NCBI GenBank assembly: GCA_003516955.1
Contig: DPBN01000248.1
Location: 1-7,265 of the forward strand
Source: Armatimonadota bacterium
Lineage (GTDB): Bacteria; Armatimonadota; Fimbriimonadia; Fimbriimonadales; Fimbriimonadaceae
DNA: 7,265 nucleotides
Direction of reading: 5' to 3'
Made by a program: the position numbers and the translations under genes
Part shown: piece after piece, positions 1 through 6,835 of the stretch
How positions within the stretch are numbered: the stretch's first letter is position 1
Layout: each line of letters opens with the position of its first letter
The notes under the pieces: model-generated
Database searches by the model: none
What the model was told of the DNA's origin: nothing
The model's input: the letters and a program-made list of their open reading frames with translations, nothing else

Positions 1-1713
1 GACTCCTTCTCGGGCGACTGGCGGACGGCCCAATGGATGCGTACGTCGGTCGGGGAGTTTCTCGACGGATCCGGCATCCAGCCCGACGCCCTGGGAATCC
101 CGGACGGCGCCGACGTGTTCGACGCCCCGCTCTTCCCCGTCGCGGATTCCGTCGGCGAGCTCCACCGGTGGCTGCGCTGGTACGCGGCCGAGCCCGCGGC
201 GCGCAGGGCTTCGGCGGATGGATGGCTCGCCGCCCGGCGGCTTTCCGCTCGCGACCTGCTCACCCGTGCGGACCTCGGAGAGCTCGAGGCGCTCCGCAAG
301 AAGCGGCTCGTTCGTTCCTTGGCCCGGATGATGGAGCGGCGCAGAACGAGCGTGTTCCTGAATATGGATCTCGAGGCGACCGCCGCGCTGCTCGCGGAGG
401 CGCCCGAACCGGTCCCCGACATCGCTTGCGGCGAGGACCCTCCGGCGCACCGCATGGCGGCGTCCATGTTCCGCGCGGAGTACCTGCGCCGTCGGGGAGA
501 TCCCGACTGGGGAACGTTCGCCGAGGGGGCGTTCGCCGCGCTGCGGGAGCTGATCGTCCGCGACGAGGCGCTCGGAGGCTTGGAGCCGAGCCTCACCACG
601 CTGCCCGATCAGATCGTATGGGGCCGGAGTCCGCTGCGGCTGGACTTCGCCGGAGGGTGGTCGGATACGCCCCCCTACTGCCTGCTGCACGGCGGCCGCG
701 TGCTGAACGTCGCTGTGGACCTCAATGGGCAGCCCCCGGTTCAGGTGTTCGCCCGCAGGACGGACCGACCCAGCATCGTCCTCCGATCGATCGACCTCGG
801 CGTGGAGGAGAGGATCGAGGAGTTCGAGGCTCTCGAACGGTGCGACGAGCCGGGATCGTCGTTCTCGCTGGCCAAGGCGGCGCTCACGCTGGCAGGCTTC
901 GGCCGCCGCTTCGCCGCGCGCCCTGCGCCGACGTTGCGGGACAGGCTCACGGAGGCGGGAGGGGGCCTGGAGCTCTCGCTGCTCGCCGCGGTGCCGAAGG
1001 GCTCCGGGCTGGGCACGAGCAGCATCCTCGCCGCGACGCTCCTCGCGACCATCAGCGACGTGGCCGGTCTGGGCTGGTCCAAGGACGACGTGATTCAGCG
1101 AACCCTCGCCCTGGAGCAGCTCCTCACCACCGGCGGCGGCTGGCAGGACCAGGCTGGCGGCTGCCATCCGGGACTCAAGGTTCTCGAGACGCACCCGGGC
1201 CTCGACCAGACCCCGTCCTGCCGGTGGCTCTCCGACCGCACCCTCGAGGCCGCCTGCGCGGAAGGCACCGCGCTGCTGTACTACACGGGCATCACGCGGC
1301 TGGCCAAGAGCGTCCTCGGCGAGATCGTCCGCGGAATGTTCCTCAACAGCGGCCCCAGACTGCGGACGATCCGAGCCATCGTGGACAACGTCGAGCCGGT
1401 GGCCGACGCCATCCAGCGCAGGGATTGGGAGGCTTTCGGGCGCGGCATCCGCCGCAGCTGGCGGCTCAACCGGGAGCTCGACAGCGGCACCAGCACTCCC
1501 GAGATCGACGCCATCCTGGCCGCGGTGGACGACCTGATCCACGGCGCCAAGCTGCTGGGCGCCGGCGGCGGGGGCTTCCTGTTCCTGGTCGCCAAGGACC
1601 CCGAGGCGGGCCGCCGCGTCCGCTGCGTCCTGGAGGAGAACCCTCCCAGCCCGAGGGCGAGGTTCGTTTCCCTCAGGGTCTCGCAGGTCGGGCTCGAGGT
1701 AACGAGGAGCTGA
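1..1713 (+). CDS. fkp: Fkp-type fucokinase / fucose-1-phosphate guanylyltransferase, C-terminal part (5' end outside window)
   Basis: Known members phosphorylate L-fucose at C1 with ATP; bifunctional ones then make GDP-L-fucose with GTP in the cytoplasm. The frame is open from base 1 with no stop before the first ATG at 37, and codons before that ATG (reading DSFSGDWRTAQW) look like coding sequence, so I treat this as a gene cut by the window edge. About 570 codons are present, against roughly 950 residues for bacterial Fkp, so the N-terminal nucleotidyltransferase half is mostly missing. The first ~180 codons match the linker/end of the fucokinase-pyrophosphorylase region (DVFDAPLFPVADS, then W-x-x-x-R-R-L-S). 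A full GHMP kinase follows: motif 1 PLRLDFAGGWSDTPP from 631, the ATP loop VPKGSGLGTSS at 991-1023, a TGGGWQDQAGG segment near 1129, and motif 3 GAGGGGF at 1558-1578. HddA-type heptose kinases are excluded by length. The true sugar could be fucose, D-arabinose or a related sugar. It probably forms an operon with the PRPP synthase downstream. Confidence 0.85.
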   Translation, partial: DSFSGDWRTAQWMRTSVGEFLDGSGIQPDALGIPDGADVFDAPLFPVADSVGELHRWLRWYAAEPAARRASADGWLAARRLSARDLLTRADLGELEALRKKRLVRSLARMMERRRTSVFLNMDLEATAALLAEAPEPVPDIACGEDPPAHRMAASMFRAEYLRRRGDPDWGTFAEGAFAALRELIVRDEALGGLEPSLTTLPDQIVWGRSPLRLDFAGGWSDTPPYCLLHGGRVLNVAVDLNGQPPVQVFARRTDRPSIVLRSIDLGVEERIEEFEALERCDEPGSSFSLAKAALTLAGFGRRFAARPAPTLRDRLTEAGGGLELSLLAAVPKGSGLGTSSILAATLLATISDVAGLGWSKDDVIQRTLALEQLLTTGGGWQDQAGGCHPGLKVLETHPGLDQTPSCRWLSDRTLEAACAEGTALLYYTGITRLAKSVLGEIVRGMFLNSGPRLRTIRAIVDNVEPVADAIQRRDWEAFGRGIRRSWRLNRELDSGTSTPEIDAILAAVDDLIHGAKLLGAGGGGFLFLVAKDPEAGRRVRCVLEENPPSPRARFVSLRVSQVGLEVTRS

Positions 1714-1732
1714 AATCGGTAAACTTAGCCGA

Positions 1733-2677
1733 GTGAACGATGTGATCGTGTTCAGCGGCGAGGCCCACCGTGGCTTGGCGCAAGAGATCTGCGACCACAT
1801 GGGCATCCCACTGAGCCCATCCATCTTCCGCAGGTTCAGCAACGACTGCCAATACGTCCAGCTCCTGGAGAGCTGCCGGGAACAGGACGTCTACATCGTC
1901 CAGCCGCTCGTCCCGCCGGTGCAGGACAACCTGATGCAGCTTCTGCTGATGCTCGACGCGGCCCGCGGCGCCTCCGCCATCCGCCGAACCGCGGTCATTC
2001 CCTACTTCGCCTACGCCCGCTCGGACAAGAAGGACGCACCGAGGATCAGCATCGCGGGCCGGTTGGTGGCGGATCTGCTCGCGACGGCGGGCGCCGACCG
2101 GGTGCTCACCATGACTCTGCACAGCGAGCAGGTCCACGGGTTCTTCTCCATGCCGGTCGACCACCTGAACGCCCTCAGGGTGCTGGCGGAGCACTTCCGC
2201 AAGATGCCGCTGGAGAACGTCGTCGTGGTGTCGCCCGACCTCGGCAACGCCAAGGCAGCCGCGGCCTTCGCCAGTCTGCTCGGGGTTTCCGTCGCGGCCG
2301 GACGGAAGCGCCGCGTGTCCGACACGAAGGTCACCATCGATACCATCGTCGGAGACGTCCAGGGCAAGGATGCGATCGTTATGGACGACGAGATCGCGAA
2401 CGGCGGCAGCGTCGTCGAGCTTCTGCAGCGACTCCGGGAGAAGGGCGTCCGCCGGTTTTGGATCGCGTGCACGCACGGGTTGTTCTCGCACGGAGCGCTT
2501 GACCGACTTGGCGCAGAGGAAGGCGTGGAGCAGATCGTGGCGACGAACACCATCCCCGCCCCCATCCCTGGACATCCGAAGCTGGTGACCCTCTCCATCG
2601 GAAGGCTCATCGCGGAGGCGATCCAGAGGATCCACACCGGCCGGTCGGTGAGCGAGCTGTTCGGCAGTCCGAACTGA
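1733..2677 (+). CDS. prs: Ribose-phosphate pyrophosphokinase (PRPP synthase), divergent subfamily
   Basis: Converts ribose-5-phosphate and ATP to PRPP and AMP, feeding nucleotide, His/Trp and some pentose-sugar pathways; cytoplasmic. The 314 residues are the normal length and align end to end with class I enzymes. The N-terminal FSGEAHRGLA stretch comes first. The flexible ATP loop YFAYARSDKKD (91-101) keeps Arg96 but has Ser where Gln97 is usual. The catalytic His130 is in TLHSEQVHGFF, Asp169 is in SPDLGN, and K-x-R is at 192-194. The PRPP/ribose-phosphate loop DDEIANGGS (218-226) keeps both acidic residues, but its 5'-phosphate part differs from the usual D-T-G-G-T. The end, GRSVSELF, is typical. 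The start is a GTG 19 bp after the fkp stop. A GTG at 1742 would also give a reasonable N-terminus. Neither has a clear Shine-Dalgarno, so translational coupling to fkp is likely. It may be a pathway-dedicated paralogue rather than the housekeeping enzyme. Confidence 0.9.
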   Translation: MNDVIVFSGEAHRGLAQEICDHMGIPLSPSIFRRFSNDCQYVQLLESCREQDVYIVQPLVPPVQDNLMQLLLMLDAARGASAIRRTAVIPYFAYARSDKKDAPRISIAGRLVADLLATAGADRVLTMTLHSEQVHGFFSMPVDHLNALRVLAEHFRKMPLENVVVVSPDLGNAKAAAAFASLLGVSVAAGRKRRVSDTKVTIDTIVGDVQGKDAIVMDDEIANGGSVVELLQRLREKGVRRFWIACTHGLFSHGALDRLGAEEGVEQIVATNTIPAPIPGHPKLVTLSIGRLIAEAIQRIHTGRSVSELFGSPN

Positions 2678-2721
2678 TGCCCGAGAGTTACCCAGCTCGC
2701 CCTCCAGGCGTCTGACTGGTC

Positions 2722-2727
2722 GGAGGA
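2722..2727 (+). promoter_or_regulatory. Shine-Dalgarno of the first propeller gene
   Basis: GGAGGA lies five bases before the ATG at 2733 and is the clearest ribosome binding site in the window. It fixes that start over the in-frame ATG at 2760 (codon 10). The 55-bp gap from the prs stop (2677) shows no convincing terminator hairpin, so read-through from fkp-prs is plausible. Confidence 0.75.
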
Positions 2728-2732
2728 ATCGG

Positions 2733-3992
2733 ATGAGTGGGTCTTTCGGCCTTGTGCCATGGATGATCGTCGCGCTGGCGTGTTCGGCTGGGAGCCAGCC
2801 TGCGGCCGCGAGCCAAACGCTGAAAGGTTCTTTGATCGGCACCAAGGCGGGCAGCGAGTGGAACCGCTTTCGCGGTCCGAACGGCGACGGCATCTCTCCC
2901 GAAACGGGGATCCGCAAGAACTGGAGCGCCGCGCCACCGAAGCTTCTTTGGAAAGCCGAACTCACCGACAACGGCTACGCCGGGCCGGCCGCAGCGATGG
3001 GGATGGTCTTCATCGTGGACCACTCCGGCTCGAACGACATTGTCCGGGCCTTCGACTTGAACACGGGGCGCGAGGTCTGGCGGTACGCGTACCCGGATGC
3101 GTCGAACGACAACTACGGCTTCTCCAGGGCGACGCCGCTGGTCGCCGGCGGCAAGGTCTACGTGTACAGCAGGCTCGGCAAGTTCCTCTGCCTCGACGCC
3201 AAATCGGGCAAGGCGCTCTGGATGCGCGACCTCGTCTCGGAGTACAAGGCGCCTCGGCCCGGCTGGGACATGGCCGCCAGTCCGGTTCTGCATCAGGGCC
3301 GGGTGCTCGTCTGCGTCGGCGGACCGAACGCCACGTTGGTGGCCTTGGATCCGGGCACGGGCAAAACGATCTGGCAGGGCGGCGGAGGCGATCCGGCCGG
3401 CTACGCGACGCCGGTGATCGCGACGATCAACGGGCGAACTCAAGCCCTCGTGTTCACCGCCAAGGCGCTCATCGGGGTCGACCCGACCAACGGAGCGCTC
3501 CTTTGGCGGCAGCCTTGGGAGACGCCGTACGACGTCAATGCAGCCACACCGGTCGTCCTCGGCAGCTCGGTGTTCATCACCTCCGGCTACAACCGCGGTT
3601 GCGCCTTGGTCGACATCACACCCCAGGGGCCGCGAATCCGCTGGGAGAGCAAGGCGGTCAAGGCGCACTTCAGCTCGCCGATCCTCCATGGAGGCGTGAT
3701 CTACGCGAACTCGGATCCGGGAGAGTTGGTCTGCCTGGACGCCGCCAGCGGCAAGGTTCTGTGGAAGGCGCGGGGCTTCGAGAAGGGCGGGCTCTGCGCC
3801 GTGGACGGGGTCATCCTGGCGATGGACGGCGCCGGCGGCGACGTGGTGATGGTGGCGATGGATCCGAGCGCTTACCGCGAGCTGGGGCGCTTCCGCCCGC
3901 TCGGCGGCCAGAGCTGGACGGCTCCGATCGTGTCCAACGGCTGCCTGATCGTACGGAACCGCAACGCCTTGGCCTGCTATTCGCTCAAGTAG
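2733..3992 (+). CDS. Exported PQQ-type beta-propeller repeat protein (BamB-like fold)
   Basis: A 419-residue protein with a short hydrophobic N-terminus (residues 7-17) and an Ala-rich stretch to about 26. This suggests Sec export, either by signal peptidase I near AAA-SQ or as a lipoprotein through Cys17, although VALAC is a poor lipobox. The mature part opens with WNRFRGPNGDGIS (43-55), a signature of planctomycete-type PQQ propellers. At least five W-motif blades are visible: AFDLNTGREVW (106-116), CLDAKSGKALW (153-163), ALDPGTGKTIW (204-214), GVDPTNGALLW (248-258) and CLDAASGKVLW (334-344). There is no cytochrome CxxCH motif. The protein is much shorter than PQQ alcohol dehydrogenases (~600 residues), so a binding or scaffold role is more likely than catalysis. 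It resembles the protein at 5378-6835 along the whole propeller. It is third in the fkp-prs direction and converges with the glycosyltransferase. The exact ligand or partner cannot be read from sequence. Confidence 0.85.
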   Translation: MSGSFGLVPWMIVALACSAGSQPAAASQTLKGSLIGTKAGSEWNRFRGPNGDGISPETGIRKNWSAAPPKLLWKAELTDNGYAGPAAAMGMVFIVDHSGSNDIVRAFDLNTGREVWRYAYPDASNDNYGFSRATPLVAGGKVYVYSRLGKFLCLDAKSGKALWMRDLVSEYKAPRPGWDMAASPVLHQGRVLVCVGGPNATLVALDPGTGKTIWQGGGGDPAGYATPVIATINGRTQALVFTAKALIGVDPTNGALLWRQPWETPYDVNAATPVVLGSSVFITSGYNRGCALVDITPQGPRIRWESKAVKAHFSSPILHGGVIYANSDPGELVCLDAASGKVLWKARGFEKGGLCAVDGVILAMDGAGGDVVMVAMDPSAYRELGRFRPLGGQSWTAPIVSNGCLIVRNRNALACYSLK

Positions 3993-5256
3993 CGGCCGGA
4001 CTTCCCAGCGCCTTCAGGAGAGCCTCGGCCGCCCGCTCGGGCGAGAACTCCTCGCGCATCCGCGCGGCGCGGCGAACCCGCTCGGTCGCCTCCTGCATCT
4101 CCGGCCGCGCGGCGCTCTCCAAGGCTGTTTGCAGAGCCTCGGCGGACCCAGATCGGAACAGGACCGTTCCGTCGACCCGCTCCGCCACCTCGGGGAACAC
4201 GCCTGTGTCCGGCACCACGGTCGGCACGCCGTACGATAGGAACTCCAGAGCAACGAGGCCACGCGCCTCCGGAATCCTCGACGGCACGCAGCCGATGCCG
4301 GCCGTCGCTTGCAGCCAGCGCTTGCTCCACGGATCCAGCTCGCCAAGCACCCGGACCTTCCCCCTCGGACCGGCCGCCCGAGCTGCCGAGAGAAGGCGCC
4401 TGCCGTAGGCGGCATCCATCGTGCGCCCGGCGATGACGAAGCTCCATCCCCCCGAGGGCGCCAGGTTCGCCGCCGCAGCCACGAGGAGGTCCTGGCCCTT
4501 GGCGGGCGCCAAAACCCCCACGCAGGCCACCCGCCGCTCTTCCGGCGGCTTGGCGACCGCCACGCTGGCCGCGTCGGCCAAGCACGGCGGCACGACCGCG
4601 AATCGATCCTCCTCCAGACCGAGCCGAGCCCTCCACCAGGCGGCGCCGGAGCGAGACGTCGGAAGAAGCCTCTCGCACCGAGCGGCGAGCCCGCGCACGA
4701 GCCCCCAGGCCTGCTCTCGGTAAGGATCGCCCAGAGAGTCCAGAAAGGTCTCCTCTCCCTGAAGGTAGGCCGCGCAGGGCACGCCCCAGACCCTCTCGAC
4801 GACTTCTGCAGCTGCGGAGAGCATCGAGTTGGTGATCGTGACCCAGTCCGGCTTGGGCAGGCCTCGGAAAACCTCCTCGAGGGCCTCCCAGCACTCGGAC
4901 TGTGGTCCGCCCAGTCCCTGAAGGACTCCAACCGTGAGGGCACCCAAGCGGGAGGCATCCACGGCCTTGGCTCGAGAGGTTGCCAGCCTCACCAAGAAAG
5001 GGTGGTCCAAGGCTCGGCGGAGGCGCCTCGGCAAGAGACGAAACGCCCTGCTGCCGGCTAGCAAGGCGCGGATTCCTCCGAACCCCAGCGGACCGATCGG
5101 CACGTCCTGCGGATCCTCCAACCGCAACGGCGTGTAGAGGGGCACCACGAGCACCTCGTGTCCAAGATCCCGCAACGCGCGCGCCAAGGCGACGTCTCGC
5201 TTGCAGGCTCCGCAGTACATCGGCCCCGCACCGGCGGCGAGGTGCACGATCCGCAT
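3985..5256 (-). CDS. GT4-family glycosyltransferase (GT-B fold) with N-terminal CxxC motif
   Basis: A 423-residue enzyme expected to transfer a sugar from a nucleotide donor to a glycan or lipid acceptor at the cytoplasmic face. It has no signal peptide or membrane span. The N-terminal Rossmann half starts MRIVHLAAGAGPMYCGACKRD, where the usual Gly-rich loop carries Cys15-x2-Cys18, then LARALRDLGHEVLVVPLYTPL (23-43). The C-terminal half begins near 241. It holds ACVGVLAPAKG (244-254), with the donor-phosphate Lys253 present but Val248 where GT4 enzymes usually have Arg. It also has the E-x7-E signature (Glu330, Glu338) followed by FLSYGVPTVVPD. I recall the MYCGxC beginning from a GT4 group common in Planctomycetota and Acidobacteriota. 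The ATG at 5256 gives a natural GT-B start, but there is no strong Shine-Dalgarno. It is the only - strand gene here and is divergent from the second propeller gene. Donor and acceptor are unknown. Confidence 0.85.
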   Translation of the reverse strand: MRIVHLAAGAGPMYCGACKRDVALARALRDLGHEVLVVPLYTPLRLEDPQDVPIGPLGFGGIRALLAGSRAFRLLPRRLRRALDHPFLVRLATSRAKAVDASRLGALTVGVLQGLGGPQSECWEALEEVFRGLPKPDWVTITNSMLSAAAEVVERVWGVPCAAYLQGEETFLDSLGDPYREQAWGLVRGLAARCERLLPTSRSGAAWWRARLGLEEDRFAVVPPCLADAASVAVAKPPEERRVACVGVLAPAKGQDLLVAAAANLAPSGGWSFVIAGRTMDAAYGRRLLSAARAAGPRGKVRVLGELDPWSKRWLQATAGIGCVPSRIPEARGLVALEFLSYGVPTVVPDTGVFPEVAERVDGTVLFRSGSAEALQTALESAARPEMQEATERVRRAARMREEFSPERAAEALLKALGSPAAT

Positions 5257-5377
5257 GGCGCCAATCTACCCATCCTTGTTGCGGTTCTGACGGCAAGCCC
5301 GGAAACCCGCAGTGGCGAGCCCTCCGTAAAGGCGTGTAGGATGGACCTAGGACCAGCCGACGAGAGCGCTTCGGGCC
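5257..5377. other. Divergent intergenic region, likely holding both promoters
   Basis: These 121 bp separate the start of the glycosyltransferase (leftward) from the start of the second propeller gene (rightward), so promoters for both should lie here on topology alone. On the + strand TAGGAT at 5337-5342 is a possible -10, but the best hexamer 18 bases upstream, TGGCGA at 5313, is a poor -35. The direct repeat GGACC-TA-GGACC at 5343-5354 overlaps this area and could be an operator or chance. I see no convincing sigma-70 promoter for the leftward gene and no terminator hairpin. The bases before ATG 5378 lack a strong Shine-Dalgarno. Confidence 0.4.
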
Positions 5378-6835
5378 ATGAGGCAGCAGTTCTGGGAGCA
5401 CCTGGCGACCACCATCTTCGCGACCCTTTGCGTCGCGGCCATCGGATGGTGGGTCAAGACCTGGCGGCAGCCCGAACCGATCCATGATCGGCCGCTTTTG
5501 GCGGACCTCGCGCAGGAGGCGGCTCTCCGCGCTCGGGAGGCTGAACAGGCGAAGAAGCCGTCCACAGCCACCCAGCCGAACGGCCCTGTGGCCACCCAGA
5601 GCAGCGCGCCGTCCGCATCGCCGAGCCCCGCGGCGCGGGTCTCGGAATGGCCCGGTTCCTGGCCGTGCTTCCGAGGACCGAAGAGGGACAACGTTTGCGA
5701 CGACGGCGTGCCCTTGGCCGACTCCTGGCCTGCATCCGGCCCGCCCGTAGTGTGGAGACTCCCGCTTGGGGAGGGTTACGCCGCAGCGGCCATCCTGCGA
5801 GGGCGCTTCTTCGTGCTGGACTACGACCGGGAGTCTCGCTCCGACGTGCTGCGCTGCTTCTCGTTGACGGAAGGACGCGAGCTCTGGCGCAACGCGTATC
5901 CTGTGGTCGTCAAGCGCAACCACGGGATGTCCCGAACGGTCCCGGCGACGGACGGGCGCTTTGTGGTCAGCCTCGGGCCCAAGTGCCACGTCCTCTGCGC
6001 GGACTTCGAGACGGGGCGCACGATCTGGTTCAAGGACCTCGTTGCGGAGTACGGCACCGAGGTGCCGGAGTGGTACGCCGGCCAATGCCCACTGATCGAC
6101 GGCGGCATGGTCGTGCTTGCACCCGGTGGCAAGGCCCTCCTGGTCGCGGTGGACCTCGCCACCGGCAAGGAGGTTTGGCGCACGCCCAATCCGATGGGCT
6201 GGCGCATGACGCACTCGTCGATCGTCAAAGTCAAGCTCGCCGGGCAGGACACCTACGTCTACTGCGGCTCGGGCGGCATCGCGGGCGTCTCCGCCGCGGA
6301 CGGCCGCCTGCTTTGGAAGGACGATTCCTGGGTCATCAGCACGGCGACCGTTCCCACGCCTATTCCGGTCGGTGACGACCGGCTGTTCCTCACGGGCGGC
6401 TACAACGCCGGGGCCAAGATGCTGCATGTTTCCCGTAGCGGCGGCGCGTGGAGCACGCGGACCCTCTTCAGTCTGCCGGCATCGGTCTTCGGCTCCGATC
6501 AGCAGACGCCGGTTTTCTACAAGGGGCACCTCTACGGCGTCGCGCCGGGCGGGGAGATGAAATGCCTCGACCTCAACGGGCGGGTCCTGTGGACGTCCGG
6601 TTCCAAGCGGCGGTTCGGACTTGGGGCTTACGCCATCGCCGACGGCAAGATCTACGCCCTGAACGATCGGGGCGAGCTGACGATGCTTCGAGCCGACCCC
6701 AGCGGCTATCGCGAGCTGGCCAGCGCGCGCGTCCTCCAAGGTCCGGACGCGTGGGGCCCGCCCGCCTTCGCCGGGGGTCTGCTCCTGGTTCGCGACCAAA
6801 ACGAGATGGTATGTCTCAAGGTCTCCAAGTCCTAG
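5378..6835 (+). CDS. Membrane-anchored PQQ-type beta-propeller repeat protein, paralogue of the 2733 gene
   Basis: A 485-residue protein in three parts. Residues 9-26 are a single hydrophobic span, consistent with an uncleaved anchor. Residues ~38-60 are charged and Ala-rich, probably helical, and ~61-90 form a Pro/Ser/Ala/Thr linker. The propeller runs from WPCFRGPKRDNV (95-106) to the end. W-motif blades include CFSLTEGRELW (160-170), CADFETGRTIW (207-217), AVDLATGKEVW (257-267), GVSAADGRLLW (303-313) and a shortened CLDLNGRVLW (396-405). It matches the protein at 2733-3992 throughout; for example DLVAEY here corresponds to DLVSEY there, TGGYNAG to TSGYNRG, and DPSGYREL to DPSAYREL. The signal peptide there is replaced by an anchor plus linker here. 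Charges around the span (Arg2 before; Lys27 and Arg30 after) leave topology unclear. No catalytic or heme motif is seen, and function is unknown beyond scaffold or ligand binding. The next gene starts inside its 3' end. Confidence 0.85.
   Translation: MRQQFWEHLATTIFATLCVAAIGWWVKTWRQPEPIHDRPLLADLAQEAALRAREAEQAKKPSTATQPNGPVATQSSAPSASPSPAARVSEWPGSWPCFRGPKRDNVCDDGVPLADSWPASGPPVVWRLPLGEGYAAAAILRGRFFVLDYDRESRSDVLRCFSLTEGRELWRNAYPVVVKRNHGMSRTVPATDGRFVVSLGPKCHVLCADFETGRTIWFKDLVAEYGTEVPEWYAGQCPLIDGGMVVLAPGGKALLVAVDLATGKEVWRTPNPMGWRMTHSSIVKVKLAGQDTYVYCGSGGIAGVSAADGRLLWKDDSWVISTATVPTPIPVGDDRLFLTGGYNAGAKMLHVSRSGGAWSTRTLFSLPASVFGSDQQTPVFYKGHLYGVAPGGEMKCLDLNGRVLWTSGSKRRFGLGAYAIADGKIYALNDRGELTMLRADPSGYRELASARVLQGPDAWGPPAFAGGLLLVRDQNEMVCLKVSKS

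Noticed and set aside
37..1713. Reading the first gene as complete from ATG 37, or as a heptose kinase (HddA type)
   Set aside because: The frame is open and coding-like upstream of 37, there is no ribosome binding site, and the ~200 codons before the GHMP domain match the fucokinase linker, which HddA lacks.
33..1736. A 567-codon + strand frame almost coextensive with fkp
   Set aside because: It is Arg/Gly/Pro-rich with no recognisable motif, while the frame starting at base 1 carries all three GHMP kinase motifs.
1673..2971. A 432-codon - strand frame opposite prs
   Set aside because: It contradicts the well-supported prs reading and shows no domain or ribosome binding site.
2733..3992. 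PQQ-dependent dehydrogenase
   Set aside because: Too short, with no cytochrome motif and no sign of the quinoprotein catalytic residues; only the propeller W-motifs are shared.
3992..4032. Inverted GCGGCCG / CGGCCGC pair as a terminator after the first propeller gene
   Set aside because: Long loop of nearly 30 bases, no T-run, and it lies inside glycosyltransferase coding sequence; such palindromic GC words are common here.
2759..4408. A 549-codon + strand frame across the first propeller gene and into the glycosyltransferase
   Set aside because: Low-complexity Arg-rich translation and no plausible domain; it is a shadow of the 2733 gene and of the antisense side of the glycosyltransferase.
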